20,429 bases of DNA from Candidatus Doudnabacteria bacterium (GTDB taxonomy: Bacteria; Patescibacteriota; Doudnabacteria; UBA920; O2-02-FULL-48-8). The position numbers were made by a program, and so were the translations under genes. Shown one piece after another: positions 6,626 to 13,406 of the stretch (position 1 is the stretch's first letter; each line of letters starts with the position of its first letter). Under the pieces are notes generated by a model that saw only the letters and a list, made by a program, of their open reading frames with translations, ran no database searches and was not told where the DNA came from. The stretch spans positions 1 through 20,429 of the forward strand of contig JACQJI010000028.1 of the NCBI GenBank assembly GCA_016198045.1, read 5' to 3'.

Positions 6626-7459
6626 TTATTTAACTCCGCAACTCGGGCCGGGACTGTTCTGGGCATTCAACGCTTGCTGGACTTTCTGGTAACCCGAGCC
6701 GGATGAATGCTTGGCGCTTAAAATTGCTTCTGGTGGAGTCTGAGCCCAGCCGCTTTCTTGTGAATCCAGATATTGCTCAATCGAGCGATAATTGTTCTCA
6801 AACCAATAAATGTTGGCAGCCAAGGCTAAATTATAAAGTTCATTCTCACTAAGGCCTTGCGATATTCCTAACTCCAAGAGTCCGAGCATAGCCATGCCGT
6901 GGTTGCAGTCCGGAAAATGCGTCGAATTGTTGCAGCAGGGACGATAAATGGATCTGGAAATACGCTCTAGTTGACGTTGCTGTGATAAATTCAATTTTAT
7001 GAATTCATGCTGGGAATAGTGATCCAAGGCGTTGGTTGTTGAGAGGTTAAATCCGCCAGTGGAGGCGAAATCGCCCAGACTAATTCCACTCAGCGCCATT
7101 TCTCCGCTTTCCAAAATTTCGTTCTTGTTGCCCAAGCCCAAAGCCCACAGGAAGTTGAGAAAAATCGGAGCGTTTTGCCGCGTGAGTAGGACCTTGCCGT
7201 CTTTAGGCTCAACAAACTCCCGGTAGGCTGATTCGTTTCCATACAAGGTCTGCAGCTTTTGCTGATCAAGCACTCCGGCTTCCAGCAAGCTCTTTCCCAA
7301 ATCCCCCCAAACCACCGGCAGTTCAGTGCCTGAGCTTGCCAAAATCTGATCCAAAGAAAGATATTTGGACTCAACTGGCGGTTTGGGTAAACTTTGCAGC
7401 AAAACGGCAAACACAAACAGCAACGCCGCACCTGCAACCGGTCGCAAATTCATATTCAT
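6626..7459 (-). CDS. Exported Cys/His-cluster protein of the metal operon
   Basis: This 277-residue protein has an N-terminal signal or anchor (RPVAGAALLFVFAVLLQSL, 6-24) and an otherwise soluble, helical body, so it should act outside the membrane. Its most distinctive part is PCCNNSTHFPDCNHGMAMLG (174-193), with C175, C176, H181, C185 and H187. That is a dense set of possible metal ligands followed by a Met pair. The tail is Ser/Gly/Pro-rich with a final Cys. I do not recognise a named family. By analogy with its neighbours it may bind or sense copper, or another thiophilic metal, in the envelope. It overlaps the preceding gene by ATGA. Confidence 0.8.
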   Translation of the reverse strand: MNMNLRPVAGAALLFVFAVLLQSLPKPPVESKYLSLDQILASSGTELPVVWGDLGKSLLEAGVLDQQKLQTLYGNESAYREFVEPKDGKVLLTRQNAPIFLNFLWALGLGNKNEILESGEMALSGISLGDFASTGGFNLSTTNALDHYSQHEFIKLNLSQQRQLERISRSIYRPCCNNSTHFPDCNHGMAMLGLLELGISQGLSENELYNLALAANIYWFENNYRSIEQYLDSQESGWAQTPPEAILSAKHSSGSGYQKVQQALNAQNSPGPSCGVK

Positions 7460-7710
7460 TGTTTGATAGAATTATACAGGGCCGCAAACAGCCAAACTGC
7501 CAGAAAAGCGACGATGTTCCAGATAATCAAGCCGGAAACAAATGTGCCAAAAGTCATGACATTTTGGCCGACATCCACGCTGGTATGAAGGGCATATTTC
7601 ATAAACCCTTCCCGAATCCCCGGAACCAACGCCACGCCGGCATAGCAGACAGCATAAACTACGCTGATCCAAGCAGCTGTGACTTTGAGCAAACGGTTTG
7701 TATTGATCAT
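7456..7710 (-). CDS. DUF5676-like small membrane protein, first gene of the metal operon
   Basis: This 84-residue membrane protein has two or three hydrophobic segments (about 9-29, WISVVYAVCYAGVALVP; 52-80, FGTFVSGLIIWNIVAFLAVWLF). The pattern NTNRLLKxTAAWISVVYxxCYAGVALxPGIREGF matches my memory of the DUF5676 family, often found near metal-resistance genes; its function is unknown. It heads four genes transcribed leftward (3356-7710), and its stop overlaps the next start by ATGA. A G-tract operator candidate (7744-7763) and a -10 TATTAT (7738-7733) lie upstream. No clear ribosome binding site is visible. Confidence 0.8.
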   Translation of the reverse strand: MINTNRLLKVTAAWISVVYAVCYAGVALVPGIREGFMKYALHTSVDVGQNVMTFGTFVSGLIIWNIVAFLAVWLFAALYNSIKQ

Positions 7711-7743
7711 ATGATAAGTTGATTGATGTTAGATAATAGTTGA

Positions 7744-7763
7744 TAGTAATCGACCCCTTACTA
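7744..7763. promoter_or_regulatory. CsoR/RcnR-type operator candidate in front of the metal operon
   Basis: TAGTAA (7744-7749) and TTACTA (7758-7763) are perfect inverted arms around TCGACCCC, a C/G tract as in operators of the CsoR/RcnR family. It lies 6-25 nt upstream of the TATTAT -10 (7738-7733, minus strand). Bound repressor would therefore block polymerase. It overlaps the csoR stop codon (7763-7761). Confidence 0.5.
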
Positions 7764-8015
7764 TTTTTTGGACAAAGTATAAATCCTCATCAACTCTTTT
7801 ATGTCCTTGGCATTTCCAGGCTTGACGTGAGTTTTGAGATGATTTTCAAGCATAAAAGCGTCTAAGCTTTTAAGCGAATTCTGGATGGACAAAGATTGAG
7901 TTAAGAGGTCAATACAGTACTTTTCTTTCTCAATAGCCTTAAGCAAGGCCTTTATTTGGCCCTCAATAATTTTAGCCCTATGCAGTGAGCGTTTCTTAAG
8001 CTTTTGGTCTAGCAT
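7761..8015 (-). CDS. csoR: CsoR/RcnR-family metal-responsive repressor
   Basis: This 84-residue all-helical DNA-binding regulator (DUF156 family) should release DNA on binding metal. The family core is clear: HRAKIIEGQIKALLKAI, then EKEKYCIDLLTQSLSIQNSL, then LENHLKTHV. In Cu-sensing CsoR the ligands are Cys, His, Cys; here the aligned residues are C34, H59 and H63. The third position is thus His, as in the Ni/Co sensor RcnR. Which metal it senses is therefore open, although the neighbouring ATPase suggests Cu/Ag. It has its own promoter (TTGACA, 16 nt, TAAAAT) overlapped by a G-tract operator candidate, which fits autorepression. The GAGGGG inside that operator also serves as ribosome binding site. 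Confidence 0.93.
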   Translation of the reverse strand: MLDQKLKKRSLHRAKIIEGQIKALLKAIEKEKYCIDLLTQSLSIQNSLKSLDAFMLENHLKTHVKPGNAKDIKELMRIYTLSKK

Positions 8016-8020
8016 GATAA

Positions 8021-8037
8021 ATACCCCTCCCCCCTAT
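8021..8037. promoter_or_regulatory. Operator candidate at the csoR promoter
   Basis: ATACCCCTCCCCCCTAT has short ATA/TAT arms around a C/G tract, like RcnR-type sites. It overlaps the last bases of the csoR -10 (8041-8036) and the expected start site. It ends 6 nt from the csoR start codon. Confidence 0.55.
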
Positions 8038-8063
8038 TTTAGCATTGACAGATTTTTTGTCAA
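8036..8063 (-). promoter_or_regulatory. csoR: csoR promoter
   Basis: On the minus strand a perfect -35 TTGACA (8063-8058), a 16-nt spacer and a -10 TAAAAT (8041-8036) precede csoR. Start of transcription is expected near 8029, 14 nt before the ATG. Confidence 0.75.
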
Positions 8064-8073
8064 GCCCCATAAT
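8045..8073 (+). promoter_or_regulatory. Divergent promoter for the small membrane gene at 8082
   Basis: A perfect -35 TTGACA (8045-8050), a 17-nt spacer and a -10 CATAAT (8068-8073) end 8 nt before the ATG at 8082. The transcript should have almost no leader. The two divergent -35 boxes form an inverted repeat 7 nt apart. Confidence 0.65.
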
Positions 8074-8081
8074 TTACCTGT

Positions 8082-8465
8082 ATGAAACTGGTGTTGGCAA
8101 TAACAATTATCGCATTTGCATCCATCGCGGTTTTTGGCTTTATCGGCTTGGCTCACGATAGCATCTTTTCTAACTGTGCCATGGCGGTTATGTCGCCGGA
8201 ATCAAGCTGTCCTCCGGAGCCAACTGCCGAAATCAGCTTGCTGCACGCCAGAATTTTCCAAAGCTTTTCTGTTGGGATCTTGACGGTACTGGTTTTATTA
8301 CTAGTTGTTTTGCTAGTTACCGCTGAACCGCTCACGGCTAAAACTCCTCCACTGCATATCTGCACTATCCAAAATTTCCAAATTGCTTCTGCTAAATCCC
8401 ACTTCAAAACCAAACTCATAACTTGGCTTAAACTTTTAGCCAAACAAGACGCTCTGGCATCCTAA
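8082..8465 (+). CDS. Small two-helix membrane protein next to csoR
   Basis: This 127-residue protein has two predicted membrane helices: about 3-24 (LVLAITIIAFASIAVFGFIGL) and 61-82 (FSVGILTVLVLLLVVLLVTAE). The loop between them (about 25-60) carries two Cys about a dozen residues apart (NCAMAVMSPESSCPPEP) and His residues. The tail is basic. I do not recognise a family. Because the gene is divergent from csoR and shares its promoter region, metal control and a metal-related role are plausible but unproven. Two hairpins follow its stop. Confidence 0.7.
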   Translation: MKLVLAITIIAFASIAVFGFIGLAHDSIFSNCAMAVMSPESSCPPEPTAEISLLHARIFQSFSVGILTVLVLLLVVLLVTAEPLTAKTPPLHICTIQNFQIASAKSHFKTKLITWLKLLAKQDALAS

Positions 8466-8466
8466 A

Positions 8467-8520
8467 CCTGATCCGAAGGAAATTTCGGTTCAGGCTCCGA
8501 CCCGTTTGACGGGTCTTTGT
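8467..8520 (+). terminator. Two consecutive hairpins after the 8082 gene
   Basis: Hairpin 1: CCTGA-T-CCGAA (8467-8477) pairs with TTCGG-T-TCAGG (8484-8494), with one T-T mismatch. Hairpin 2: GACCCG (8499-8504) / CGGGTC (8510-8515), loop TTTGA, then TTTGT. The second could be a modest terminator. The U-tract is interrupted. Confidence 0.5.
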
Positions 8521-8549
8521 TAGAGCGTTTTTTCATTAAGCTAAAGAAT

Positions 8550-9041
8550 ATGAAACTTAAGCAAATAATCTATCTTACGATCGTCGTTCTGGTGGTGCTG
8601 GGATTCGCCGGGTTTCTTAAATCCCGACAGCCAGTCAAACAACAAAACGCATCCGCCCAAAACTCTGTCCTGACAGCTGACAGTAACTTCTACGATTTCG
8701 GTTCCGTTCCCATCAACGGCGGCAAAGTGGAAAAAATCTTCCAGATAAGAAATCCCTCTGACTCTTCGGTGTTCCTCAAAGAAATGCACACATCCTGCAT
8801 GTGCACGGAAGCCACTCTGGAACTAAATGGACAAGCATTCGGCCCATTCGGGATGCCGGGACACGCAGCCTTGCCGCAAATCAGCATGCCGCTTGCCGCC
8901 TCCGCTTCCGCCAATGTCAAAGTCGTGTTTGATCCTGCTGCCCACGGCCCATCTGGAATTGGCACAATAGAGCGCGTGGTAACGCTGGTCACATCAGATG
9001 GAGAAATCCAGTTCAACATTAAGGCAAATGTAACGCCATGA
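8550..9041 (+). CDS. Membrane-anchored DUF1573 family protein
   Basis: This 163-residue protein has an N-terminal anchor (about 5-22, IIYLTIVVLVVLGFAGFL) and an extracytoplasmic Ig-like DUF1573 domain. That domain starts at YDFGSVPINGGKVEKIFQIRN (48-68) and includes the family motif TSCMCTEA (81-88). It ends with IERVVTLVTSDGEIQFNIKANV. DUF1573 function is not established. The CxC motif could be a redox or metal site, and the CcdA gene next door supports that. The ATG at 8550 is preferred over an in-frame TTG at 8517, which lies in the preceding hairpin region. Its own promoter is not obvious. Confidence 0.85.
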   Translation: MKLKQIIYLTIVVLVVLGFAGFLKSRQPVKQQNASAQNSVLTADSNFYDFGSVPINGGKVEKIFQIRNPSDSSVFLKEMHTSCMCTEATLELNGQAFGPFGMPGHAALPQISMPLAASASANVKVVFDPAAHGPSGIGTIERVVTLVTSDGEIQFNIKANVTP

Positions 9042-9045
9042 TAAG

Positions 9046-9140
9046 GTCAGCGACGGGTGACGCGATTTTGGGGACCCCGACAGCGCGCAGTTTCAAACGA
9101 GCACTGGCGGGGTAAAATCGCGGCAGGACCCGTCGCTGAC
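9046..9140. repeat. 95-nt long intergenic palindrome
   Basis: The outer arms GTCAGCGACGGGT (9046-9058) / ACCCGTCGCTGAC (9128-9140) are perfect. Inside them CGCGATTTT (9061-9069) / AAAATCGCG (9114-9122) is perfect. Then ACCCCGACAG (9074-9083) / CTGGCGGGGT (9104-9113) has one mismatch. The apex is a 20-nt loop. No T-tract follows, so it is not a classic terminator. It fills the gap between the DUF1573 and CcdA genes. Only one copy is in the window. Confidence 0.8.
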
Positions 9141-9154
9141 AAATCTAAAACCAT

Positions 9155-9943
9155 ATGAAGCAATATAAACCCCTCATCACCTGGTTTCTAGTCTTGGGAA
9201 TTCTCATCGCAGCCGTTGTCTGGTTCAAAGAAGCCAACATTGCTACGCAACTCATCTGGCAGGCTAGCAACCAAGGCCAGTGGCTGCTGCCCTTGGTTTC
9301 CGTGGCAGCGCTCATCGACTCGATCAATCCCTGCGCCTTCTCGGTGCTTTTGCTGACTATCGCTTTTCTCCTCAGTCTCGGCAAACTTCGCGGCAACATT
9401 CTGCAAATCGGCAGTGCCTATATCATCGGCCTTTTCCTGGTGTACGTCTTGATTGGTCTGGGCCTGCTGCAGGCCCTGCATATTTTCAACATCCCCCATT
9501 TCATGGGAAAATTGGGCGCGGTCTTGCTCATCGGCCTTGGGCTGATCAATGTCTTGCAGGAACTATTCCCCAAATTTCCAATCAAGCTGGGGATCCCGCA
9601 TTCCGCGCATCACACCATGGCTCGGCTGGCTCACAAAGCCTCCATTCCTACGGCCCTGATTTTGGGCGCGTTTGTAGGACTGTGTGAGTTCCCCTGCACC
9701 GGCGGCCCATACTTAATGATCTTGGGCCTACTGCACGATCAAGCCACATACCTCAAAGGCTTTAGTTATCTTATCTTCTATAACCTGATTTTCGTACTAC
9801 CCCTGGTTATCATCCTTGTCATCGCCAGCCGCAAAGAAGTTTTGGAAAAAGTCCAAAACTGGCAGCAATCGGAGAAAAAGAATATGAGATTAATCATCGG
9901 CGGCATTATGGTTATCCTTGGATTATTAATCTTCCTTTTATGA
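9155..9943 (+). CDS. ccdA: CcdA/DsbD-like thiol-disulfide transmembrane conduit
   Basis: This 262-residue protein of the DsbD transmembrane family carries electrons from cytoplasmic thioredoxin to envelope thiols. It has about seven hydrophobic segments. The paired redox Cys regions are INPCAFSVLLLTIAFLLS (C60) and GLCEFPCTGGPYLMIL (C177 and C181). Members usually have one Cys per half; here the second half has a CxxxC. The first 30 residues form an extra hydrophobic segment. Its stop overlaps the start of the CPxC membrane gene (ATGA), and a thioredoxin with an outside WCGHC follows 590 nt later as the likely electron acceptor. It starts just after the long palindrome; no strong ribosome binding site is seen. 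Confidence 0.9.
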   Translation: MKQYKPLITWFLVLGILIAAVVWFKEANIATQLIWQASNQGQWLLPLVSVAALIDSINPCAFSVLLLTIAFLLSLGKLRGNILQIGSAYIIGLFLVYVLIGLGLLQALHIFNIPHFMGKLGAVLLIGLGLINVLQELFPKFPIKLGIPHSAHHTMARLAHKASIPTALILGAFVGLCEFPCTGGPYLMILGLLHDQATYLKGFSYLIFYNLIFVLPLVIILVIASRKEVLEKVQNWQQSEKKNMRLIIGGIMVILGLLIFLL

Positions 9944-10389
9944 CAGCAATTATCATTCTCATCACAATCCTCATAATCACTGGGTTAACATACGTGGTTA
10001 ACCGCCTGGCAATCATCAAAAAACAAATCTGTCCGATCTGCGCGGGCGTGTCCCTGACTTGGCTTATCTCCCTGATCCTCAACTACACAACCAACTACCA
10101 AGTTGAGCCGCTCATTCTGGGAATGCTAATGGGAGGCTCGGTAGTCGGGTTCTCTTACACCTTCGACTACCGGGTGACCAAAAGTTTGCTTGGGTGGCGG
10201 ATATTCTCAGTGCTTGGCGGATTTGCCGCAGTCTACTCCTTGCTTGCCAAAGAATGGATCGTGTTCGGCTTATCAGCCCTAGTTTGGCTTTTCAGCGTTT
10301 GGTTCTTCCTGCGGAAAAAGCCAGATCAGGCAACTACAGACAACACAAAGGTCGAGGAACTGGAAAAAGAGATGAAAAAATGTTGTTAA
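9940..10389 (+). CDS. Membrane protein with CPIC motif, coupled to CcdA
   Basis: This 149-residue membrane protein has about four hydrophobic segments (2-22, 36-50, 58-75, 84-124). CPICAGVSLTWL begins at residue 31 at a membrane boundary, and the extreme C-terminus is KKCC (148-149). CPxC at the membrane edge suggests a redox or metal site. The tight overlap with ccdA suggests the two act together, perhaps as a relay or a chaperone for the conduit. The 24 residues before the end are charged and likely helical. I know of no characterised homologue. Confidence 0.75.
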   Translation: MTAIIILITILIITGLTYVVNRLAIIKKQICPICAGVSLTWLISLILNYTTNYQVEPLILGMLMGGSVVGFSYTFDYRVTKSLLGWRIFSVLGGFAAVYSLLAKEWIVFGLSALVWLFSVWFFLRKKPDQATTDNTKVEELEKEMKKCC

Positions 10390-10402
10390 TGTACGGCAAA
10401 AT

Positions 10403-10509
10403 GGCGAGGCATAGTTGCAAAACTAGCCTGCGCAGCACGACGGTGCAAGCAAGCAGGCTGCAAATTCAGCAGAATTTACAGCCGGTAGTTTTGCAATCTA
10501 TGCCGAGCC
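10403..10509. repeat. Structured palindromic element, copy 1 (107 nt)
   Basis: A closing stem is formed by GGCGAGGCATAG-TTGCAAAACTA (10403-10425) and TAGTTTTGCAATCTATGCCGAGCC-type sequence (10486-10509), with one bulge and a tandem G-A mismatch. It encloses two hairpins: GCCTGC...GCAGGC (10426-10458, with GCAC/GTGC inside) and GGCTGCAAATTC/GAATTTACAGCC with loop AGCA (10456-10483). It lies 13 nt after the CPIC gene and 22 nt before the thioredoxin gene. There is no T-tract. A second copy lies at 18636-18743. Confidence 0.9.
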
Positions 10510-10531
10510 AAATAAATAACCAGACAAGCAT

Positions 10532-10924
10532 ATGAAGAGTAGACTTAAAAAATACCTGTTTGCGGCAACCGGGTTAATCCTTGCCCTGCTGGTAGCTTGG
10601 CTACTTTATAAGCCCCAGTCAGCCATGGAGGTTCGCGGCGAGCTGGATGAGTTTGCCTCGTGCGTGGGGAAAGAAGCCACTATGTATGGCGCTGATTGGT
10701 GCGGACATTGCCAAAACCAAAAGAAGATGTTTGAACAGTCATTCCGACTGGTCAAATACGTGGAGTGTCCGCAAAATACCAAGCTTTGTTTGGATCTGGG
10801 AATCAAAGGTTATCCCACCTGGATATTCAGTGATGAATCAAGGGTTGAAGGCGAAATAACGCTCGAAAGTATCTCGGAAAAAACTGCTTGTCCACTTCCT
10901 ACCGACGGCGTTAGCGGTCGATAA
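10532..10924 (+). CDS. Membrane-anchored thioredoxin-like protein (WCGHC)
   Basis: This 130-residue protein has an N-terminal anchor (about 8-26, YLFAATGLILALLVAWLLY) and an extracytoplasmic thioredoxin fold. The active site is ADWCGHCQNQKKMF (WCGHC at 56-60) and the cis-Pro motif is GYPTW (93-97). The pattern FxxCxxKxAxMYGADWCGHCQNQK...YVECP...LCxxxGIKGYPTW resembles the thioredoxin domain fused to VKOR proteins in other bacteria, here standing alone. Extra Cys at 44, 79, 86 and 120 may form further disulfides. The likely role is to reduce or isomerise envelope thiols using electrons from CcdA. The upstream space is occupied by the structured repeat. Confidence 0.9.
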   Translation: MKSRLKKYLFAATGLILALLVAWLLYKPQSAMEVRGELDEFASCVGKEATMYGADWCGHCQNQKKMFEQSFRLVKYVECPQNTKLCLDLGIKGYPTWIFSDESRVEGEITLESISEKTACPLPTDGVSGR

Positions 10925-10951
10925 CGCCACAAATTATTAAAACAATAAATT

Positions 10952-11428
10952 ATGACATCAAATCAAAAACTTTCATTGTTTCTCCTGCGCATTGCTGCCG
11001 GCTGGCTGATGTTCTATGCCGGGATCACTAAAATTTTGGACCCCAACTGGTCAGCCGCAGGCTACCTCAATAACGCCAAAACATTTAGCGACTTATTTCG
11101 TTGGTTTGCCCAGCCCGAAATTCTGCCATTTACCAACTTCATCAACGAATGGGGACTGACCCTGCTGGGCATATCATTAATCTTAGGCATTGGCGTTAGG
11201 CTGAGTTCTTATCTCGGTGTGGTTCTGATGATGCTCTACTACTTCCCAGTCTTGGAATTCCCCAAGATTCCGCCGCATTCTTACATTGTTGATGACCACA
11301 TCATTGATGCCTTGGTCCTCCTGTTCCTCGGTGCTATTCGCGCCGGAAGATATTATGGTCTGGAAGAATGGTGCAGCAATCTGCCTATCTGCCGCAATTA
11401 TCCCAAGCTTCGAAATTGGCTTGGCTAG
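10952..11428 (+). CDS. DoxX-family membrane protein
   Basis: This 158-residue, four-helix membrane protein matches the DoxX/DoxD family. It opens with LLRIAAGWLMFYAGITKILDPNW, then has INEWGLTLLGISLILGIGVRL and a final helix AIRAGRYYGLEEW. Family members are linked to terminal quinol oxidase or to membrane redox stress complexes; the exact role here is not known. Two Cys near the C-terminus (CSNLPIC) could be redox-active. The neighbouring CcdA, thioredoxin and Met-rich genes support an envelope redox setting. Confidence 0.88.
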   Translation: MTSNQKLSLFLLRIAAGWLMFYAGITKILDPNWSAAGYLNNAKTFSDLFRWFAQPEILPFTNFINEWGLTLLGISLILGIGVRLSSYLGVVLMMLYYFPVLEFPKIPPHSYIVDDHIIDALVLLFLGAIRAGRYYGLEEWCSNLPICRNYPKLRNWLG

Positions 11429-11439
11429 AAAGGTAACAA

Positions 11440-11904
11440 ATGAAAAAAGCGATTTTACTAACCGCGATTTTAGTTTTCACAGTAGTGGCCACTCCGGCAT
11501 CGGCCCACATGCCGAACGCTCAAAGTCCGCGCAATGTCATGGTCCAGCAAATGCTCGGAGAAAATTCCGTGGAAGTCATCAATGAGTTTGAAGAGCAAAT
11601 GATGGGCGCGGAAAAACACGAACAGATGGAAGCTTACATGGAAAAAATGTTTGCCGGCACTCTCAATGCGGAAGACCAAAAGGAGATGTTTGAACTCATG
11701 AAATCAAATGTTGGAGCCAACAATATGATGATGCGCGGCATGATGGGTCAAATGATGTCCAACTTCGGCCAAGGGTCCGATCGAGGCATGATGAAAGGCT
11801 TTGGTTGGATTACTTTCTCCTGGACTTATTGGATCACGCTTGTACTTACCTGGTTACTTTTAGGCTTGGGCATCGCCGCACTCTGGCGCTACCTTAAAAA
11901 ATAA
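11440..11904 (+). CDS. Exported Met/His-rich, C-terminally anchored protein (putative copper binding)
   Basis: This 154-residue protein has a clear signal peptide ending ATPASA|H at about 22, so His is the first mature residue. The mature part is very rich in Met (VQQMLGE, EEQMMGAEKHEQMEAYMEKMF, NNMMMRGMMGQMMSNF), and a C-terminal helix (about 129-149) anchors it. Met clusters exposed outside the membrane are typical Cu(I) ligands (known for CopC, PcoA and CusF-like proteins), so copper binding is inferred. A ribosome binding site AAAGGT lies 6 nt before the ATG. It converges with the DUF192 gene, overlapping by 11 nt at the stop codons. Confidence 0.8.
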   Translation: MKKAILLTAILVFTVVATPASAHMPNAQSPRNVMVQQMLGENSVEVINEFEEQMMGAEKHEQMEAYMEKMFAGTLNAEDQKEMFELMKSNVGANNMMMRGMMGQMMSNFGQGSDRGMMKGFGWITFSWTYWITLVLTWLLLGLGIAALWRYLKK

Positions 11905-12343
11905 TTTTGACTTCATCCCCAATTTGGACATTGTTGGCAGTCACCCATCCAGCAGTGACTTCCAAAACCATATCGACATCAGCGCTGGGCGCGTAGAGAT
12001 TAAGCTCGCGATCTTTTTTGCCTGGTTCCGGCTCTAAATACAGGCTTAAATCCGCAACTCTATTGCTTCTGATCCAGACAATGTCAATGGGAAACTTCAT
12101 ATCCTTCATCCAAAAATTCGGCCTACTCGGCCCGTCATAAACAAACAGCATCCCTTGTGACTCCGAAATCTCAGAGACAACCGAAAGGCCCAAACGCAAT
12201 TCTTGCGGGTCGTCGCTTACTGCGACATCGAGTTTTCGATTTTTGATTTCAACTTGGCCATCGTTGAAAAATTTTGAAGTTTCCAGGTTGCAAGAAGCAG
12301 AAATAAAACTCGCGGCTAAAGCGAGCAAAAAAATTTTACTCAT
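11894..12343 (-). CDS. DUF192 family exported protein
   Basis: This 149-residue protein has an N-terminal export signal ending near SASC. The Cys would be the lipidation site if it is a lipoprotein, but position -3 is Ser, so the lipobox is imperfect. The DUF192 core is clear: VSEISESQGMLFVYDGPSRP, NFWMKDMKFPIDIVWI, and a C-terminal VLEVTAGWVTANNVQIGDEVKI. The family is widespread and without an agreed function. Its start overlaps the end of the glycosyl-phosphate transferase gene by 8 nt (ATGAGTAA). Confidence 0.9.
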   Translation of the reverse strand: MSKIFLLALAASFISASCNLETSKFFNDGQVEIKNRKLDVAVSDDPQELRLGLSVVSEISESQGMLFVYDGPSRPNFWMKDMKFPIDIVWIRSNRVADLSLYLEPEPGKKDRELNLYAPSADVDMVLEVTAGWVTANNVQIGDEVKIIF

Positions 12344-13406
12344 TTGACTTCTGTCTGACTTTATAAAATATAAAAACCGCTCCGACTATCACCACCATAA
12401 TCCCAGCTAAAATCGCCAAAAGGACCAGCTTGCCCAGAGATTGCAAAAACAAGGCGGTGACGCCAAAAATCCCGCTTAGGACATAGAGAAACAGGACAGC
12501 CTGCGGTTCGGAAAACCCGATATCCAAAAGCCTGAAGTGGAGATGCTTTCTGTCGCCCTTAAATATATTTTGTCTGCTGAACAGCCGCTGCAGCAGCACC
12601 CAAAAAGCGTCCATCAAAGGAATGCCCAGAACCAGAACGGCCGTGGCGATTTTGCCGCCGGAAACAATAGCCAGTACAGCGAGAACAAAACCGGCCAAAG
12701 TGCTGCCGCCTTCCCCCAGAAAAATTTTGGCCGGGTAAAAATTAAGAATCAGAAAGCCAAGCAGCGCGCCGGCAAAAATAATTGCCAGCAGCGCGGTTTG
12801 AGCCTGCATGACTTGCGGCGTCAGAGACAAGCCGAACAAAACCAACGAAGCAATGGCTGAAACGCCGGTGGTGAGGCCGTCCATGCCGTCCAAAACTTTG
12901 GTGGTAAAAATCATTACCAGAATCCAGGCAAAAACCACCAAACTGGAGGCCAGCGGCAGTCCAAAGGCCTTAATTTGATCAAGCAGTATGATTTCCCCGC
13001 TAAACGGATTATGGATGCTCACAGCCGAAATCCCCGAGGAAACCATAACCAAGGCAGCAATAATCGGAAAAATAACTGAGTATCGGGGAGACAGCCGGTA
13101 TTTATCGTCCAAATACCCCCCAATCATCAGTATTGCTCCGCCGGCCCAAATTGATATCAAAATTTTGAGAGGCAGATTGCCGTTCAGCAAATATCCAAGC
13201 AAGACCCCGATGGTCAAAGTCACCAAAAAGAAGCTAACAAAAACCGCGATCCCACCCATGGTCGGGACTGGGTGCTTGTGCAATCGCCGTTCGTTATCGG
13301 GAACGTCCAAAATTTTTTTTCTTACCGCGATTCGAGCCACGAGAAAAGTCCCGACAAACGAGACCAGGAACGCCAATGCAAACGAGATAAAATATATATG
13401 CCTCAT
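12336..13406 (-). CDS. Polyprenyl-phosphate glycosyl-1-phosphate transferase (MraY/WecA family)
   Basis: This 356-residue, roughly ten-helix enzyme transfers a sugar-1-phosphate from a UDP-sugar to undecaprenyl phosphate, the first step of a lipid-linked glycan. Signature regions in order are VPDNERRLHKHPVPTMGGIA (36-54), YLDDKYRLSPR (98-108), TTKVLDGMDGLTTG (168-181), FLGEGGSTLAGF (229-240) and GDRKHLHFRLLDIGFS (284-299). The absence of MraY-specific sequence and the HLHFRLL form favour the WecA/TagO side. TKVLDG replaces the more usual NxxNLIDG, and GEGGS replaces GDSGS. It is coupled by an ATGA overlap to the family-2 transferase upstream. Confidence 0.93.
   Translation of the reverse strand: MRHIYFISFALAFLVSFVGTFLVARIAVRKKILDVPDNERRLHKHPVPTMGGIAVFVSFFLVTLTIGVLLGYLLNGNLPLKILISIWAGGAILMIGGYLDDKYRLSPRYSVIFPIIAALVMVSSGISAVSIHNPFSGEIILLDQIKAFGLPLASSLVVFAWILVMIFTTKVLDGMDGLTTGVSAIASLVLFGLSLTPQVMQAQTALLAIIFAGALLGFLILNFYPAKIFLGEGGSTLAGFVLAVLAIVSGGKIATAVLVLGIPLMDAFWVLLQRLFSRQNIFKGDRKHLHFRLLDIGFSEPQAVLFLYVLSGIFGVTALFLQSLGKLVLLAILAGIMVVIVGAVFIFYKVRQKSNE

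Noticed and set aside
6607..6666. Longer N-terminus for the YibE/F-like protein (start at 6666)
   Set aside because: It would overlap the upstream gene by 41 nt and place charged residues before the signal peptide; the ATG at 6606 has a good ribosome binding site.
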